Source: Candidatus Paraprevotella stercoravium
GTDB taxonomy: Bacteria > Bacteroidota > Bacteroidia > Bacteroidales > Bacteroidaceae
Length of the DNA stretch: 60,936 bases
Direction: 5' to 3'
Assembly: GCA_944320795.1 (NCBI GenBank)
Contig: CALUIU010000020.1
Span: 1 to 60,936 of the forward strand
Numbering within the stretch: position 1 is the stretch's first letter; each line of letters opens with the position of its first letter. The notes beneath the pieces were generated by a model. That model was not told the DNA's origin. It did not search any database and saw only the letters and a program-made list of their open reading frames with translations. Shown in pieces: positions 45,042 to 54,016 of the stretch. Made by a program: the position numbers and the translations under genes.

Positions 45042-45854
45042 ATGATAAAAAAATATATGCCCTGGGTTTGGGCTGTCGTGTCTATGGCCGGAATCATTGC
45101 CGCATCGGCCGCCTATGTGGAGGAGCAGAAAGGAAAACTGGAAGAGTACAACCGCTATCAGATTGCCCTGACATCGTACTCCGAAGAGGAGATCCTGCGC
45201 TTCCAGAAGGATTTTCCCGACAGCAAATACACCGATATGCTTGACTTGCGGAAAACCCAGATCCAGAACATACATAAGGAATGGGAATTCCTGAAAAGTT
45301 TTGGCGAGGTTCAGGATTTTCGTGACTTCGCCAAACGCTATCCCCAGTCGCCTCTGGCCTATGAGTGTGACCGTATAATCGACTCGCTCGACTGGTGTGA
45401 GGCGGTAGAGACACGCTCGCTGGACGCTTTTGTCGCTTATCTGGAACAGCACCCGAACGGCCTGTTTGTCAAAGAGGCTACCGAGGAAAAAAAGAAAATA
45501 GAACGCACGGTGCTTACCGAAGAGGAACTGGCGGAAGTGAACCGGATCATGAACCGGCTGAAAGAGGCCATCGATCATGGCTACACGGACGAATACGCGC
45601 AACTGCGGCAAGAGGGCGTGAATCTTTCGGACTCCCTGCTCATGAAGTATCTGTTTGAAAACTATCGCTCGATTACCAACATGAGCCAGACAACAATCCG
45701 CAAAAAGTTCATCAATGAGGTAACCCTTTACGAGGCGCATGTGGGAGTTACCTATGCCGAACACCAGGAGGACAGTGTCCTCTCGGTAGACATCTCGCTG
45801 ACAACGATACTAAACGGGGATTTCAAGATCAAAAGCATTGTGCTGAGACGGTAA
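45042..45854 (+). CDS. Membrane-anchored helical protein of unknown function
   Basis: A 270-residue protein with one N-terminal transmembrane helix (about residues 5-25). A helical periplasmic or cytoplasmic part has repeated FxKDFPDSKY / FAKRYPQSPLAY / YLEQHPNGLFV units (about 45-58, 88-100 and 125-138). These resemble the TPR-like repeats of outer-membrane assembly factors and TolA-associated proteins. The C-terminal 80 residues form a beta-rich tail (VGVTYAEHQEDSVLSVDISL). No family was recognised. ATG 45042 is used; the longer reading starts at a TTG. Confidence 0.55.
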   Translation: MIKKYMPWVWAVVSMAGIIAASAAYVEEQKGKLEEYNRYQIALTSYSEEEILRFQKDFPDSKYTDMLDLRKTQIQNIHKEWEFLKSFGEVQDFRDFAKRYPQSPLAYECDRIIDSLDWCEAVETRSLDAFVAYLEQHPNGLFVKEATEEKKKIERTVLTEEELAEVNRIMNRLKEAIDHGYTDEYAQLRQEGVNLSDSLLMKYLFENYRSITNMSQTTIRKKFINEVTLYEAHVGVTYAEHQEDSVLSVDISLTTILNGDFKIKSIVLRR

Positions 45855-45917
45855 ATTCTCAAAAAAAGAAAAAAATTAGTGTATTGACTACACTTTTCCC
45901 AAAAAAGCAAGAAAAAC

Positions 45918-45950
45918 CTTGCATTTCTATGAATATTAGTTGTAACTTTG
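45918..45950 (+). promoter_or_regulatory. Promoter of the Nudix-type regulator
   Basis: CTTG (45918-45921) and TAACTTTG (45943-45950) are 21 bp apart. Transcription would start near 45957, which places the upstream in-frame Met codons outside the mRNA and supports the ATG at 45989 as the true start. Confidence 0.65.
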
Positions 45951-45988
45951 CAGAAGTAAACCAATTGATATTCACTAAAACGGGTTCT

Positions 45989-46654
45989 ATGCCTTCTAGC
46001 AATTCAAATTTATATCAGGTATCTGTATGCTGCCTGTTCTTTGGGTACAAAGACAATGAACTCAAACTGCTGGTCCGGAATGCGGATTCTTCCGGAAAAC
46101 TGCTTTTTCCGGAAAAGAAGCTGCAGACAGGACATTCGCTGTATGAAACGGCCTGCGGCATGGCCGGACATCTTCTGGAACGGAATGATTACTATATCAA
46201 ACAGATAGGTGCCGGAGACTCGGAAATGTCGGCTGAGAATGAAGAACCGAGTCTGATTGTTACGTATTATGTGCTGACACAATGTGACAATCTGAACGCG
46301 GAAAACAGTAAGGCGGATGATTACTACTGGATAAGTCTGAACGAAGCGAATCTGAACAGTGAACAGAAAATGCTGGTGGAGACAACGCTCAAACGGGTGC
46401 GCCGTAAGATCGGCACACAGCCTGTTGCCTTTTATCTGTTGCCGGCCCTTTTCACCTTGAGCCAGTTACAGCACTTATATGAGCTGATTCTGAATGCGCC
46501 GGTAGACAAACGGAATTTCAGAAAAAGAGTCTGCGAAATGAATTATATCCAACAAACGGAACTGATAGACAAGACGTCATCAAAACGGGGAGCTCATCTC
46601 TACTCGTTCAACGCGGAACTCTTTCGCAAATCAAGAATTATTTTCAAACTATAA
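45989..46654 (+). CDS. Nudix-domain (NrtR/AraR-like) transcriptional regulator
   Basis: A 221-residue protein. It has an N-terminal Nudix-like domain (about 8-140) that lacks a complete Nudix box, so it probably senses a ligand rather than hydrolyses one. A C-terminal winged helix follows, with LSQLQHLYELILNAPVDKRNFRKRV (about 150-175). This is the build of NrtR-family regulators such as Bacteroides AraR, which controls arabinose use. The gene lies 33 bp before transketolase and rpiB, so control of pentose metabolism is likely but inferred. Confidence 0.8.
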   Translation: MPSSNSNLYQVSVCCLFFGYKDNELKLLVRNADSSGKLLFPEKKLQTGHSLYETACGMAGHLLERNDYYIKQIGAGDSEMSAENEEPSLIVTYYVLTQCDNLNAENSKADDYYWISLNEANLNSEQKMLVETTLKRVRRKIGTQPVAFYLLPALFTLSQLQHLYELILNAPVDKRNFRKRVCEMNYIQQTELIDKTSSKRGAHLYSFNAELFRKSRIIFKL

Positions 46655-46687
46655 TAACAATCACATCTAATATAATTTTAACTGAAA

Positions 46688-48703
46688 ATGAACGATATTA
46701 AGGTTATGAACCGCGCTGCGGATAATATCAGAATTTTGTCTGTAGCAATGGTCGAGAAAGCTAAGTCTGGTCATCCCGGCGGTGCTATGGGAGGTGCCGA
46801 CTTCATCAATGTGCTCTATTCCGAATTTATGGAATATGATCCGGAAAATCCGACATGGGCTGGCCGTGACCGGTTCTATCTTGATCCGGGACATATGTCG
46901 CCTATGCTGTATGCAGAACTGGCGCTTACCGGCAAGTTCACCATGGAGGAACTGAAACAGTTGCGCCAGTGGGGCTCTCCTACTCCGGGACATCCTGAAG
47001 TGGATATTACCCGTGGTATTGAAAACTCTTCCGGTCCTCTGGGACAGGGACATGTCTATGCGATCGGTGCCGCTATCGCCGCCAAATTCCTGGCTGCACG
47101 CACCGGCAATCCGATTTTCGAAAAGGAAACTATTTATGCGTATATCTCTGACGGTGGCGTTCAGGAAGAGATCTCACAGGGCGGCGGACGCCTGGCCGGA
47201 CACTTGGGTCTGGGCAACCTGGTGATGTTCTACGATGCCAACGACATTCAGCTCTCTACCGAGACTGCCGAGGTGATGTCGGAAGATACCGCAATGAAAT
47301 ACCGCTCTTGGGGCTGGCATGTGATCGAAATCAACGGTAATGACTGCAATGAGATCCGTGCGGCTCTGAAAGAGGCTAAATCTGAAACCGAACGCCCGAC
47401 CCTGATCATCGGCCGTTGTATCATGGGTAAGGGTGCCCGTCAGGCGGACAACTCTTCTTACGAGCGCAGCTGCAAGACTCACGGTGCTCCGCTCGGTGGT
47501 GACGCGTACAAGAACACGATCCTGAATCTGGGCGGTGACCTGGAGAATCCGTTCGTGATCTTCGACGAGGTTAAGGAACTGTATGCAAAACGTGCCGAGG
47601 AACTGAAAATCATCATGGCCGGACGCTATGCTGAGGAAAAGGCTTGGGCAGAGGCCAATCCGGAAAAGGCTCAGATGCAGCAGGATTGGTTCGACGGAAA
47701 GATTCCGGCAATCGACTGGGACAGCATCCAGCAGAAACCGAACGGACCGACCCGTGCCGGATCGGCAGTCGTACTGGGTGTATTGGCTGAGACCGTAAAG
47801 AACATGACTTGCTCATCTGCTGACTTGTGCAACTCTGACAAGACAGACGGCTTCCTGAAGAAGACCCAGATCTTTATGAAGGGTGACTTCAGCGGTGCCT
47901 TCCTGCAGGCTGGTGTGGCTGAGCTGACCATGGCTTGTGTGTGCATGGGTATGATGTTGCACGGTGGTGTGATCTCCAGCTGCGGAACCTTCTTCGTATT
48001 CTCTGACTATATGAAACCGGCGCTCCGTATGGCTGCCCTGATGGAATTGCCGATCAAGTTCATCTGGACTCACGATGCATTCCGCGTGGGTGAAGACGGA
48101 CCGACTCACGAACCGGTGGAACAGGAAGCTCAGGTGCGCCTGTTGGAGAAGATGAAGAATCACTCTGGCAAGAACTCTATGCTGGTACTCCGTCCGGCTG
48201 ACGTGGAGGAAACTACCGTTTGCTGGCGTCTGGCTATGGAGAACAACGACTCTCCTACCGGTCTGATCCTGTCACGTCAGGATGTGCCGATGCTGCCGGA
48301 AGGCAACGATTACAGTCAGGCCAAGTATGGTGCCTACATCGTGAAGGGTTCTGACGAGAATCCGGATGTCATCCTGGTAGCTTCAGGTTCTGAGGTGGCT
48401 ACTCTGGTGGCCGGTGCCGAACTGTTGCGTAAGGACGGACTGAAGGTACGCGTCGTAAGCTGTCCGTCAGAGGGTCTGTTCCGCTCACAGAGTGCCGAAT
48501 ATCAGGAAAGCATTCTGCCGAACGGTGCCAAGATCTTCGGTCTGACTGCCGGTCTGCCTGTAACCCTGCAGGGTCTTGTAGGATACAACGGAAAGGTATT
48601 CGGACTGGAAAGCTTCGGATTCTCTGCCCCTTACAAGGTGCTGGACGAGAAACTGGGCTTCACCGCTGAAAATGTGTATAACCAAGTAAAAGCAATGTTC
48701 TAA
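46688..48703 (+). CDS. tkt: Transketolase
   Basis: A 671-residue thiamine diphosphate enzyme of the non-oxidative pentose phosphate pathway that transfers two-carbon units between sugar phosphates. The start KSGHPGGAMGGADF (about 25-38), the SSGPLGQGHVYAIG segment, and the ThDP/metal motif SDGG...FYDAND are visible. The first Gly of the common GDG motif is Ser here. HDAFRVGEDGPTHEPVEQ (about 455-472) marks the pyrimidine domain. It shares one base with rpiB (TAATG) and follows the Nudix regulator, forming a small pentose operon. Confidence 0.95.
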   Translation: MNDIKVMNRAADNIRILSVAMVEKAKSGHPGGAMGGADFINVLYSEFMEYDPENPTWAGRDRFYLDPGHMSPMLYAELALTGKFTMEELKQLRQWGSPTPGHPEVDITRGIENSSGPLGQGHVYAIGAAIAAKFLAARTGNPIFEKETIYAYISDGGVQEEISQGGGRLAGHLGLGNLVMFYDANDIQLSTETAEVMSEDTAMKYRSWGWHVIEINGNDCNEIRAALKEAKSETERPTLIIGRCIMGKGARQADNSSYERSCKTHGAPLGGDAYKNTILNLGGDLENPFVIFDEVKELYAKRAEELKIIMAGRYAEEKAWAEANPEKAQMQQDWFDGKIPAIDWDSIQQKPNGPTRAGSAVVLGVLAETVKNMTCSSADLCNSDKTDGFLKKTQIFMKGDFSGAFLQAGVAELTMACVCMGMMLHGGVISSCGTFFVFSDYMKPALRMAALMELPIKFIWTHDAFRVGEDGPTHEPVEQEAQVRLLEKMKNHSGKNSMLVLRPADVEETTVCWRLAMENNDSPTGLILSRQDVPMLPEGNDYSQAKYGAYIVKGSDENPDVILVASGSEVATLVAGAELLRKDGLKVRVVSCPSEGLFRSQSAEYQESILPNGAKIFGLTAGLPVTLQGLVGYNGKVFGLESFGFSAPYKVLDEKLGFTAENVYNQVKAMF

Positions 48704-49146
48704 TGGAAATAAAGACTATCGGCCTGGCATCTGATCACGCAGGCTATGAACTGAAAGAATTTGTGAAGACTTATCTTCAGGAAAAGGGAATCGAATTCCA
48801 GGATTTCGGTACGTACAGCGAAGCAAGCTGTGACTATCCGGACTTTGCCCATCCTTTGGCAGAGGCTGTAGAGGCAGGAACCTGCTATCCGGGTATCGCG
48901 ATCTGCGGTAGCGGCGAGGGTATCAGCATGACGCTGAACAAGCATCAGGGTATTCGTGCGGCTTTGTGCTGGAAAGAGGAAATCGCAAAGCTCTGCCGTC
49001 AGCACAACAATGCCAATGTGCTGGTTATGCCGGGAAGATTTGTGAGCCACGAAGAGGCACGCCAGATCATGGACGCCTTCCTGAACACTGAATTCGAAGG
49101 AGGCCGTCATCAGGCACGTATCGACAAGATTCCGGTAAAAAAATAA
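48703..49146 (+). CDS. rpiB: Ribose-5-phosphate isomerase B
   Basis: A 147-residue RpiB/LacAB-family isomerase interconverting ribose 5-phosphate and ribulose 5-phosphate. The catalytic-loop segments GLASDHAGYELK (about 6-17) and ICGSGEGISMTLNKHQGIRAALC (about 67-89) are present, the latter with the general base region. Its ATG overlaps the tkt stop by one base, so translation is coupled. A strong terminator follows. Confidence 0.93.
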   Translation: MEIKTIGLASDHAGYELKEFVKTYLQEKGIEFQDFGTYSEASCDYPDFAHPLAEAVEAGTCYPGIAICGSGEGISMTLNKHQGIRAALCWKEEIAKLCRQHNNANVLVMPGRFVSHEEARQIMDAFLNTEFEGGRHQARIDKIPVKK

Positions 49147-49171
49147 GGAGAACCGGTATTTCACGGAATAT

Positions 49172-49228
49172 AGATCCGGGTTTTGCGCCGACCTTTTACA
49201 AGGTGGGTGCAAAACCCGGATCTTTTTT
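49172..49228 (+). terminator. Terminator of the tkt-rpiB operon
   Basis: A 15-bp perfect stem (AGATCCGGGTTTTGC at 49172-49186 with its complement at 49209-49223) contains an inner ACCTT/AAGGT helix. It runs directly into TTTTTT. Confidence 0.9.
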
Positions 49229-49357
49229 GAGAAACTCTGTTAATCTTTTCGGATTTCTCCTTATATAAATGGAAAAGATTTCTCATTTTCTGTCCGCAAT
49301 ATGGTAATATGAAGCTTTTTTATTAACTTTATCCGTGTTGATTAATAACAAGAAGAT

Positions 49358-50206
49358 ATGAGAAAAAGAAGTTTTTTATGTTCCGCGGCAATATTAGCGC
49401 TCTTGTTTGTTTCTTCCGCATGTGACCGCAAGGGAGAAACGAAACCGGCTGGAGGAGAAAATACAGCCGATACCGTGAGTGTACAAATGGAATATCGGGA
49501 TACCTTGGGAAAAAGCGAATTGAGTTGTTTTATGAAAGGAGCTCTGCCCAATACGGACAACAAACAGCTGAAAAAGATCATAAACGAATGGATCAATGAG
49601 CGTTTGGGCGGTGTCTATAAAATGGAGGATCCGCTGAACAGTAATGCGATTCTGGATTTTTACCAGAAAAGATGGGTTGATTCTACAACCGTGGTTGTCA
49701 AGGAGCTCGCGTCATTGGGTGACTATAGTCCGGACTGTACCTGGGACACACAGTTTAAAGTCATGGCAGAAAGCAAGAAATATATCTCGCTTTCCATCAC
49801 CTCCTATTGTTATGAGGGAGGCGCGCATGGAGGAACTGTAGTTTCACAGCAGACTTTCCGGAAAGAAGACGGTCGCGAACTGGGCTGGAATAATATGTTC
49901 AATGACGAAAATAAATATAGGCTGACCGACATCATCCAGAAAGGTCTTGCCGAATATTTCAAGGTGAAGCCGGGAGAAGACGTGAGGGATTATCTGCTGC
50001 TTTCTGACGGTTCAAGCTTTATTCCGCTTCCGGAAACGCCTCCGGTATTATTGAAAGACGGAGTAGGCTTTGTTTACCAGCAATATGAAATTGCCGCATA
50101 TGCCATGGGAATGCCGCGTTTTGTAATACCTTATAGTGAAATCAAGCCTTTGCTCACGACAACAGCATTGAGCCTGATAGAAGAAGAAACTGATGACAAA
50201 CTGTAA
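49358..50206 (+). CDS. DUF3298 (RsiV-like) lipoprotein
   Basis: A 282-residue lipoprotein with lipobox SSAC (Cys22). The body has a DUF4163-like part (about 45-150) and a DUF3298 part (about 155-275) with SYCYEGGAHGGTVVSQQTF and the QQYEIAAYAMGMPRFVIPYSE ending. This is the layout of RsiV/PdaC-type extracytoplasmic domains, which in RsiV bind lysozyme. Here there is no anti-sigma part, so a periplasmic binding or stress role is only a guess. The YecH-like gene follows 14 bp later. Confidence 0.8.
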   Translation: MRKRSFLCSAAILALLFVSSACDRKGETKPAGGENTADTVSVQMEYRDTLGKSELSCFMKGALPNTDNKQLKKIINEWINERLGGVYKMEDPLNSNAILDFYQKRWVDSTTVVVKELASLGDYSPDCTWDTQFKVMAESKKYISLSITSYCYEGGAHGGTVVSQQTFRKEDGRELGWNNMFNDENKYRLTDIIQKGLAEYFKVKPGEDVRDYLLLSDGSSFIPLPETPPVLLKDGVGFVYQQYEIAAYAMGMPRFVIPYSEIKPLLTTTALSLIEEETDDKL

Positions 50207-50220
50207 GTAATAATCCGACA

Positions 50221-50457
50221 ATGAAAAAACTGCACGCACACGAGGTTCTGGACATGATGGGAACAAAAACCTATACCGAGGAACTTCTGAAAAAAGAGAT
50301 TCTGGAGAAATTCGGTGAAGACACCTTGTTCTACACTTGCTCGGCTGAGGACATGAACGCCGATGAGTTGATCGCCTTTCTGAAACAGAAAGGCAAGTTC
50401 AAACCTCAGGAAGATGGATTTGCCTTTGATGAAACCAAAAGGTGTAATCATCACTAG
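50221..50457 (+). CDS. YecH-family metal-binding protein
   Basis: A 78-residue protein of the YecH/DUF2492 family. It begins HAHEVLDMM (5-13) and has the conserved TCSAEDMNADELIAFL (about 39-54) and a C-terminal CNHH. His and Cys residues at both ends suggest metal binding. The biological role is unknown. It is probably cotranscribed with the DUF3298 lipoprotein and followed by a strong terminator. Confidence 0.85.
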   Translation: MKKLHAHEVLDMMGTKTYTEELLKKEILEKFGEDTLFYTCSAEDMNADELIAFLKQKGKFKPQEDGFAFDETKRCNHH

Positions 50458-50472
50458 AATACAGACAAAATG

Positions 50473-50519
50473 AAGCGGCTGCATTCCGTCATGCTTTTCA
50501 GCATGGGATGCAGCCGCTT
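50473..50519. terminator. Bidirectional terminator between yecH-like gene and fcl
   Basis: AAGCGGCTGCAT (50473-50484) pairs with ATGCAGCCGCTT (50508-50519) around an inner ATGCT/AGCAT helix. A TTTATTTTTATT tract follows on the plus strand and an A-rich start precedes it. Confidence 0.88.
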
Positions 50520-50549
50520 TATTTTTATTCACCGAATTTTCCGGGATTG

Positions 50550-51650
50550 CTACTTAGTCTGGTGATTGATGCAGATGCCTTGCAGATACCAGTCGTAGAG
50601 CTTGCGTACACCTTCGTCAATTTCAATCGTATGATGCCATCCCAACTGATGTAGCTTGCTTACATCGGTAAGCTTGCGCAGGGTGCCGTCCGGTTTTGAA
50701 GAATCCCAATGCAGTTCTCCCTCATACCCTACTGTACGCACAATCAGTTCGGCCACCTCGCGGATGGAAATTTCCTTGCCGGTACCCACGTTAATGTGAC
50801 AGTTGCGGATGTTCTTGTCCGACGGGTCGTAGGTATCCTTGAAATCTACATTCAGAAGCACATGCACACTGGCATCGGCCATCTCTTCGCTCCAAAGGAA
50901 CTCACGCATCGGTTTTCCGGTTCCCCACAAACGGACTTCGGCCGGAGTAATGCCATATTTGTCCAGAATCTGCAGAATCTCCCCGTCGGAAGCTTCACCG
51001 GAAACACCTTCTACCGGACGCAGATTCAGATCCTTGCGTACGGCTTCCCAATCCTGAGTATGCAGGCATTTGGCCAGATGGATCTTGCGGATCATGGCCG
51101 GAAGCACATGACTGTTCTCCAGATGGAAGTTATCGTTCGGACCATACAGGTTGGTAGGCATCACAGCTATATAGTTGGTACCATACTGAAGATTAAAGCT
51201 TTCGCACATCTTCAAACCGGCAATCTTCGCAATGGCATAAGGCTCATTGGTATATTCCAGAGGAGAAGTCAGCAGGACATCCTCGGTCATCGGCTGGGGC
51301 GCGTTGCCAGGATAAATGCACGTGCTACCCAAAAAGAGCAGTTTCTTGACCTGATGGCGGAAACTTTCTCCGATTACATTCTGCTGGATCTGCAGATTGT
51401 TATAAATGAAGTCGGCACGATAAAGGCTGTTAGCCATAATGCCGCCGACGTGTGCTGCCGCCAGAACAACATACTCGGGTTTCTCCTGATCAAAAAACTG
51501 TTTTACGGCAACCGGATCCATCAAATCAAGTTCTTGGTGGGTGCGGCCTACCAGATTGGTATAACCCCTCTGCTTCAGGTTATTCCAGATGGCAGAACCG
51601 ACCAGTCCATGATGACCGGCCACATAAATTTTTGCGTTTAAGTCTATCAT
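50550..51650 (-). CDS. fcl: GDP-L-fucose synthase
   Basis: A 366-residue short-chain dehydrogenase that epimerises and reduces GDP-4-keto-6-deoxymannose to GDP-L-fucose. It has the NAD(P) motif GHHGLVGSAI (about 12-21), the catalytic YAIAK (Tyr-xxx-Lys), and the AAAHVGGI segment of the family. ATG 51650 matches the usual N-terminus MIDLNAKIYVAG. It lies 10 bp after gmd. GDP-fucose feeds capsule and glycoprotein fucosylation, which Bacteroides depends on for gut colonisation. Confidence 0.95.
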   Translation of the reverse strand: MIDLNAKIYVAGHHGLVGSAIWNNLKQRGYTNLVGRTHQELDLMDPVAVKQFFDQEKPEYVVLAAAHVGGIMANSLYRADFIYNNLQIQQNVIGESFRHQVKKLLFLGSTCIYPGNAPQPMTEDVLLTSPLEYTNEPYAIAKIAGLKMCESFNLQYGTNYIAVMPTNLYGPNDNFHLENSHVLPAMIRKIHLAKCLHTQDWEAVRKDLNLRPVEGVSGEASDGEILQILDKYGITPAEVRLWGTGKPMREFLWSEEMADASVHVLLNVDFKDTYDPSDKNIRNCHINVGTGKEISIREVAELIVRTVGYEGELHWDSSKPDGTLRKLTDVSKLHQLGWHHTIEIDEGVRKLYDWYLQGICINHQTK

Positions 51651-51660
51651 CGTTTTTCGC

Positions 51661-52746
51661 TTATTTTTCCATCTTGTCCTGCAAATGCAGTTTGCGGACA
51701 TATTTCATGTCTGATTCAACCATGATGCGTACCAGCTCCTCGAAAGTGGTTTTTCTGGGGTTCCATCCCAAAACAGTCTTGGCTTTTGTCGGATCGCCAA
51801 GCAGTTCCTCAACTTCACACGGACGGAAATATTTCGGATCAACCTCTACCAACACACGGCCGGTAGCGACATCGATACCTTTTTCTTCAACACCCTCGCC
51901 CTCCCATCGGAGTTCAATACCACAGGCCTTGAATGCCAATTCGGTAAACTCACGTACGGAATGATATTCGCCGGTAGCGATGACAAAATCTTCCGGCTCG
52001 TCCTGCTGCAACATCAGCCACATGCACTCCACATAGTCCTTGGCATATCCCCAGTCGCGCATGGCATTCAGATTACCCAAATAAAGCTTGTCCTGATAAC
52101 CCTGAACTATACGTGTGGCTGCCAGCGTAATCTTACGGGTTACGAAGTTCTCTCCGCGACGCTCGCTTTCGTGATTGAAAAGAATACCGTTGCAGCAATA
52201 CATTCCGTAGCTTTCGCGATAGTTCTTCACAATCCAGAAACCATACTGCTTGGCCACCGCATACGGTGAACGGGGATAAAACGGAGTGGTTTCCTTCTGA
52301 GGCTTTTCCTGAACCTTCCCGAACAGTTCTGATGTAGAGGCCTGATAAATGCGGCACTTCTTCTCCATACCCAGGATACGCACAGCCTCCAACAGACGCA
52401 ACACGCCTACCGCATCGGTTTCTGCCGTAAACTCCGGAACATCAAAGCTGACCTTTACGTGGCTTTGGGCTGCCAGATTATAGATTTCCGTTGGCTGACA
52501 CTGACGGATAATGCGCACCAATGAACTGGTGTCGGTCACATCGCCCCAATGTAACTCTATAAGGCGCGCTTTCTTCATGTCGCGTACCCACTCGTCCAGA
52601 TACAGATGCTCGATACGCTCTGTGTTGAACGAAGAAGAACGGCGCAACACACCATGCACCTCATATCCCTTTGAAAGCAGAAACTCTGCCAGATAAGAAC
52701 CATCCTGACCGGTTATTCCGGTTATTAAAGCCACTTTTTTTTCCAT
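51661..52746 (-). CDS. gmd: GDP-mannose 4,6-dehydratase
   Basis: A 361-residue SDR enzyme converting GDP-mannose to GDP-4-keto-6-deoxymannose. [15 protein letters not shown] (about 9-23) is the NADP motif, and [11 protein letters not shown] and YAVAKQYGF carry the catalytic Ser/Glu and Tyr-xxx-Lys residues. It is middle in the manC-gmd-fcl operon, 14 bp after manC and 10 bp before fcl. Confidence 0.96.
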   Translation of the reverse strand: MEKKVALITGITGQDGSYLAEFLLSKGYEVHGVLRRSSSFNTERIEHLYLDEWVRDMKKARLIELHWGDVTDTSSLVRIIRQCQPTEIYNLAAQSHVKVSFDVPEFTAETDAVGVLRLLEAVRILGMEKKCRIYQASTSELFGKVQEKPQKETTPFYPRSPYAVAKQYGFWIVKNYRESYGMYCCNGILFNHESERRGENFVTRKITLAATRIVQGYQDKLYLGNLNAMRDWGYAKDYVECMWLMLQQDEPEDFVIATGEYHSVREFTELAFKACGIELRWEGEGVEEKGIDVATGRVLVEVDPKYFRPCEVEELLGDPTKAKTVLGWNPRKTTFEELVRIMVESDMKYVRKLHLQDKMEK

Positions 52747-52760
52747 GTCTAAATATCTTT

Positions 52761-53822
52761 TTATTCGCTGAATTGCTTGATTCTCTGTTCTTCAGAGAGC
52801 TTGCAAATTAATAATGTATCATCTTTTTCCGCAACGATATATCCGTCAAGGCCCTGTACAACCACCTTCTTTTCCTGAGTCGTATGAATCATGCAGTTGT
52901 GCGTGTCGTATACTTTTATATTGTTGCCGATACAGGCATTGCCGTATGCGTCGTGCGCCACATGTTCCTGCAGGGATCCCCATGTGCCCAGATCACTCCA
53001 TCCGAAACTGGCCGGGAATACAAATATCTCCTCCACCTTTTCCATAATGGCATAATCTACCGAAATATTTTCGCACTGCGGGAATTTTTCGTTGATCTGT
53101 GCCTGCTCCTCTGCGGTTCCGTAATACGGAAGCATGCTCTCAAAAATTTCTGCAATCGCAGGCTGATAAACGCGGAACGCATTGACAATGGTACTTACAT
53201 TCCAGATGAAAATACCGGCATTCCAAAAATAATTATTCCTTTGAATGTATCTTTCCGCTGTCTGCAAATCCGGTTTCTCACGGAAGAAATCCACGCGGAA
53301 AACTTCCTTGTTACGCACCGAAGAAGCTGACAGGTCGGCCTGAATATAACCATATCCGGTTTCCGGACGGTTCGGTTTCATACCTAAAGTAATGATGGCG
53401 TCTGACTCCCCGACAAACTGCAGGCATGATTTGACAACACGCTGAAACTCGGTCGGATTCATGACGATATGGTCACTCGGTGATACGACAATATTTGCCT
53501 GAGGATCTTTTGCCTTAATGCGCCAGCTGACATAGGCAACACATGGTGCCGTATTACGGCGGCAAGGCTCCTTCAGAATATTCTGCTCCGGAATGTCGGG
53601 GAGCTGCTCACGGACGATGTCCACATAGCTGGCCGATGTAACAACCCAAATGTTTTCGGGATTGCAGATTCCTTCAAAACGGTCAACCGTTAATTGCAAC
53701 AAAGTACGGCCGCAGCCTAAAACATCAATAAACTGCTTAGGTCTGTCAGGAGTACTCATAGGCCAGAAACGGCTACCGATGCCTCCGGCCATAATTACTA
53801 AATGATTATGTTGATCAGCCAT
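52761..53822 (-). CDS. manC: Mannose-1-phosphate guanylyltransferase
   Basis: A 353-residue GDP-mannose pyrophosphorylase with the nucleotide-binding [11 protein letters not shown] (about 12-22), VVSPSDHIV and FVEKPD-like FFREKPD regions. It lacks the C-terminal phosphomannose isomerase domain seen in bifunctional ManC. It makes GDP-mannose from mannose-1-phosphate and GTP, the substrate for the following gmd and fcl. ATG 53822 is chosen because the in-frame extension to 53852 overlaps the promoter. The three genes form a complete GDP-fucose pathway. Confidence 0.94.
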   Translation of the reverse strand: MADQHNHLVIMAGGIGSRFWPMSTPDRPKQFIDVLGCGRTLLQLTVDRFEGICNPENIWVVTSASYVDIVREQLPDIPEQNILKEPCRRNTAPCVAYVSWRIKAKDPQANIVVSPSDHIVMNPTEFQRVVKSCLQFVGESDAIITLGMKPNRPETGYGYIQADLSASSVRNKEVFRVDFFREKPDLQTAERYIQRNNYFWNAGIFIWNVSTIVNAFRVYQPAIAEIFESMLPYYGTAEEQAQINEKFPQCENISVDYAIMEKVEEIFVFPASFGWSDLGTWGSLQEHVAHDAYGNACIGNNIKVYDTHNCMIHTTQEKKVVVQGLDGYIVAEKDDTLLICKLSEEQRIKQFSE

Positions 53823-53851
53823 ATTTTCTCTATTTTGTTTATACTGCTCCA

Positions 53852-53859
53852 CAAATTTA
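53852..53859 (-). promoter_or_regulatory. -7 element of the GDP-fucose operon
   Basis: On the minus strand this reads TAAATTTG, a match to TAnnTTTG, about 30 bp before the manC ATG. A clear -33 box was not found. Confidence 0.5.
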
Positions 53860-53945
53860 ATGTATTTATTTAAAATAAAGACGGTTTAGTCTATAAATTT
53901 ATTTTTAAGAATGAAACTTGTCTGAAACAGGTTTCCGTGTAAAAA

Positions 53946-53976
53946 TTGGATTTTACCCCGTTTTTTCATACTTTTG
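53946..53976 (+). promoter_or_regulatory. Promoter of the sulfatase gene
   Basis: TTG (53946-53948) and TACTTTTG (53969-53976) are 20 bp apart. They lie 40 bp upstream of the sulfatase ATG. Confidence 0.6.
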
Positions 53977-54016
53977 CCACCAATAAACATATACGCAAAT
54001 ATTAACCATTCAACAA

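Noticed and set aside
45884-45988. A longer N-terminus for the Nudix-type regulator
   Set aside because: The extension contains the promoter itself (45918-45950), so it would not be transcribed.
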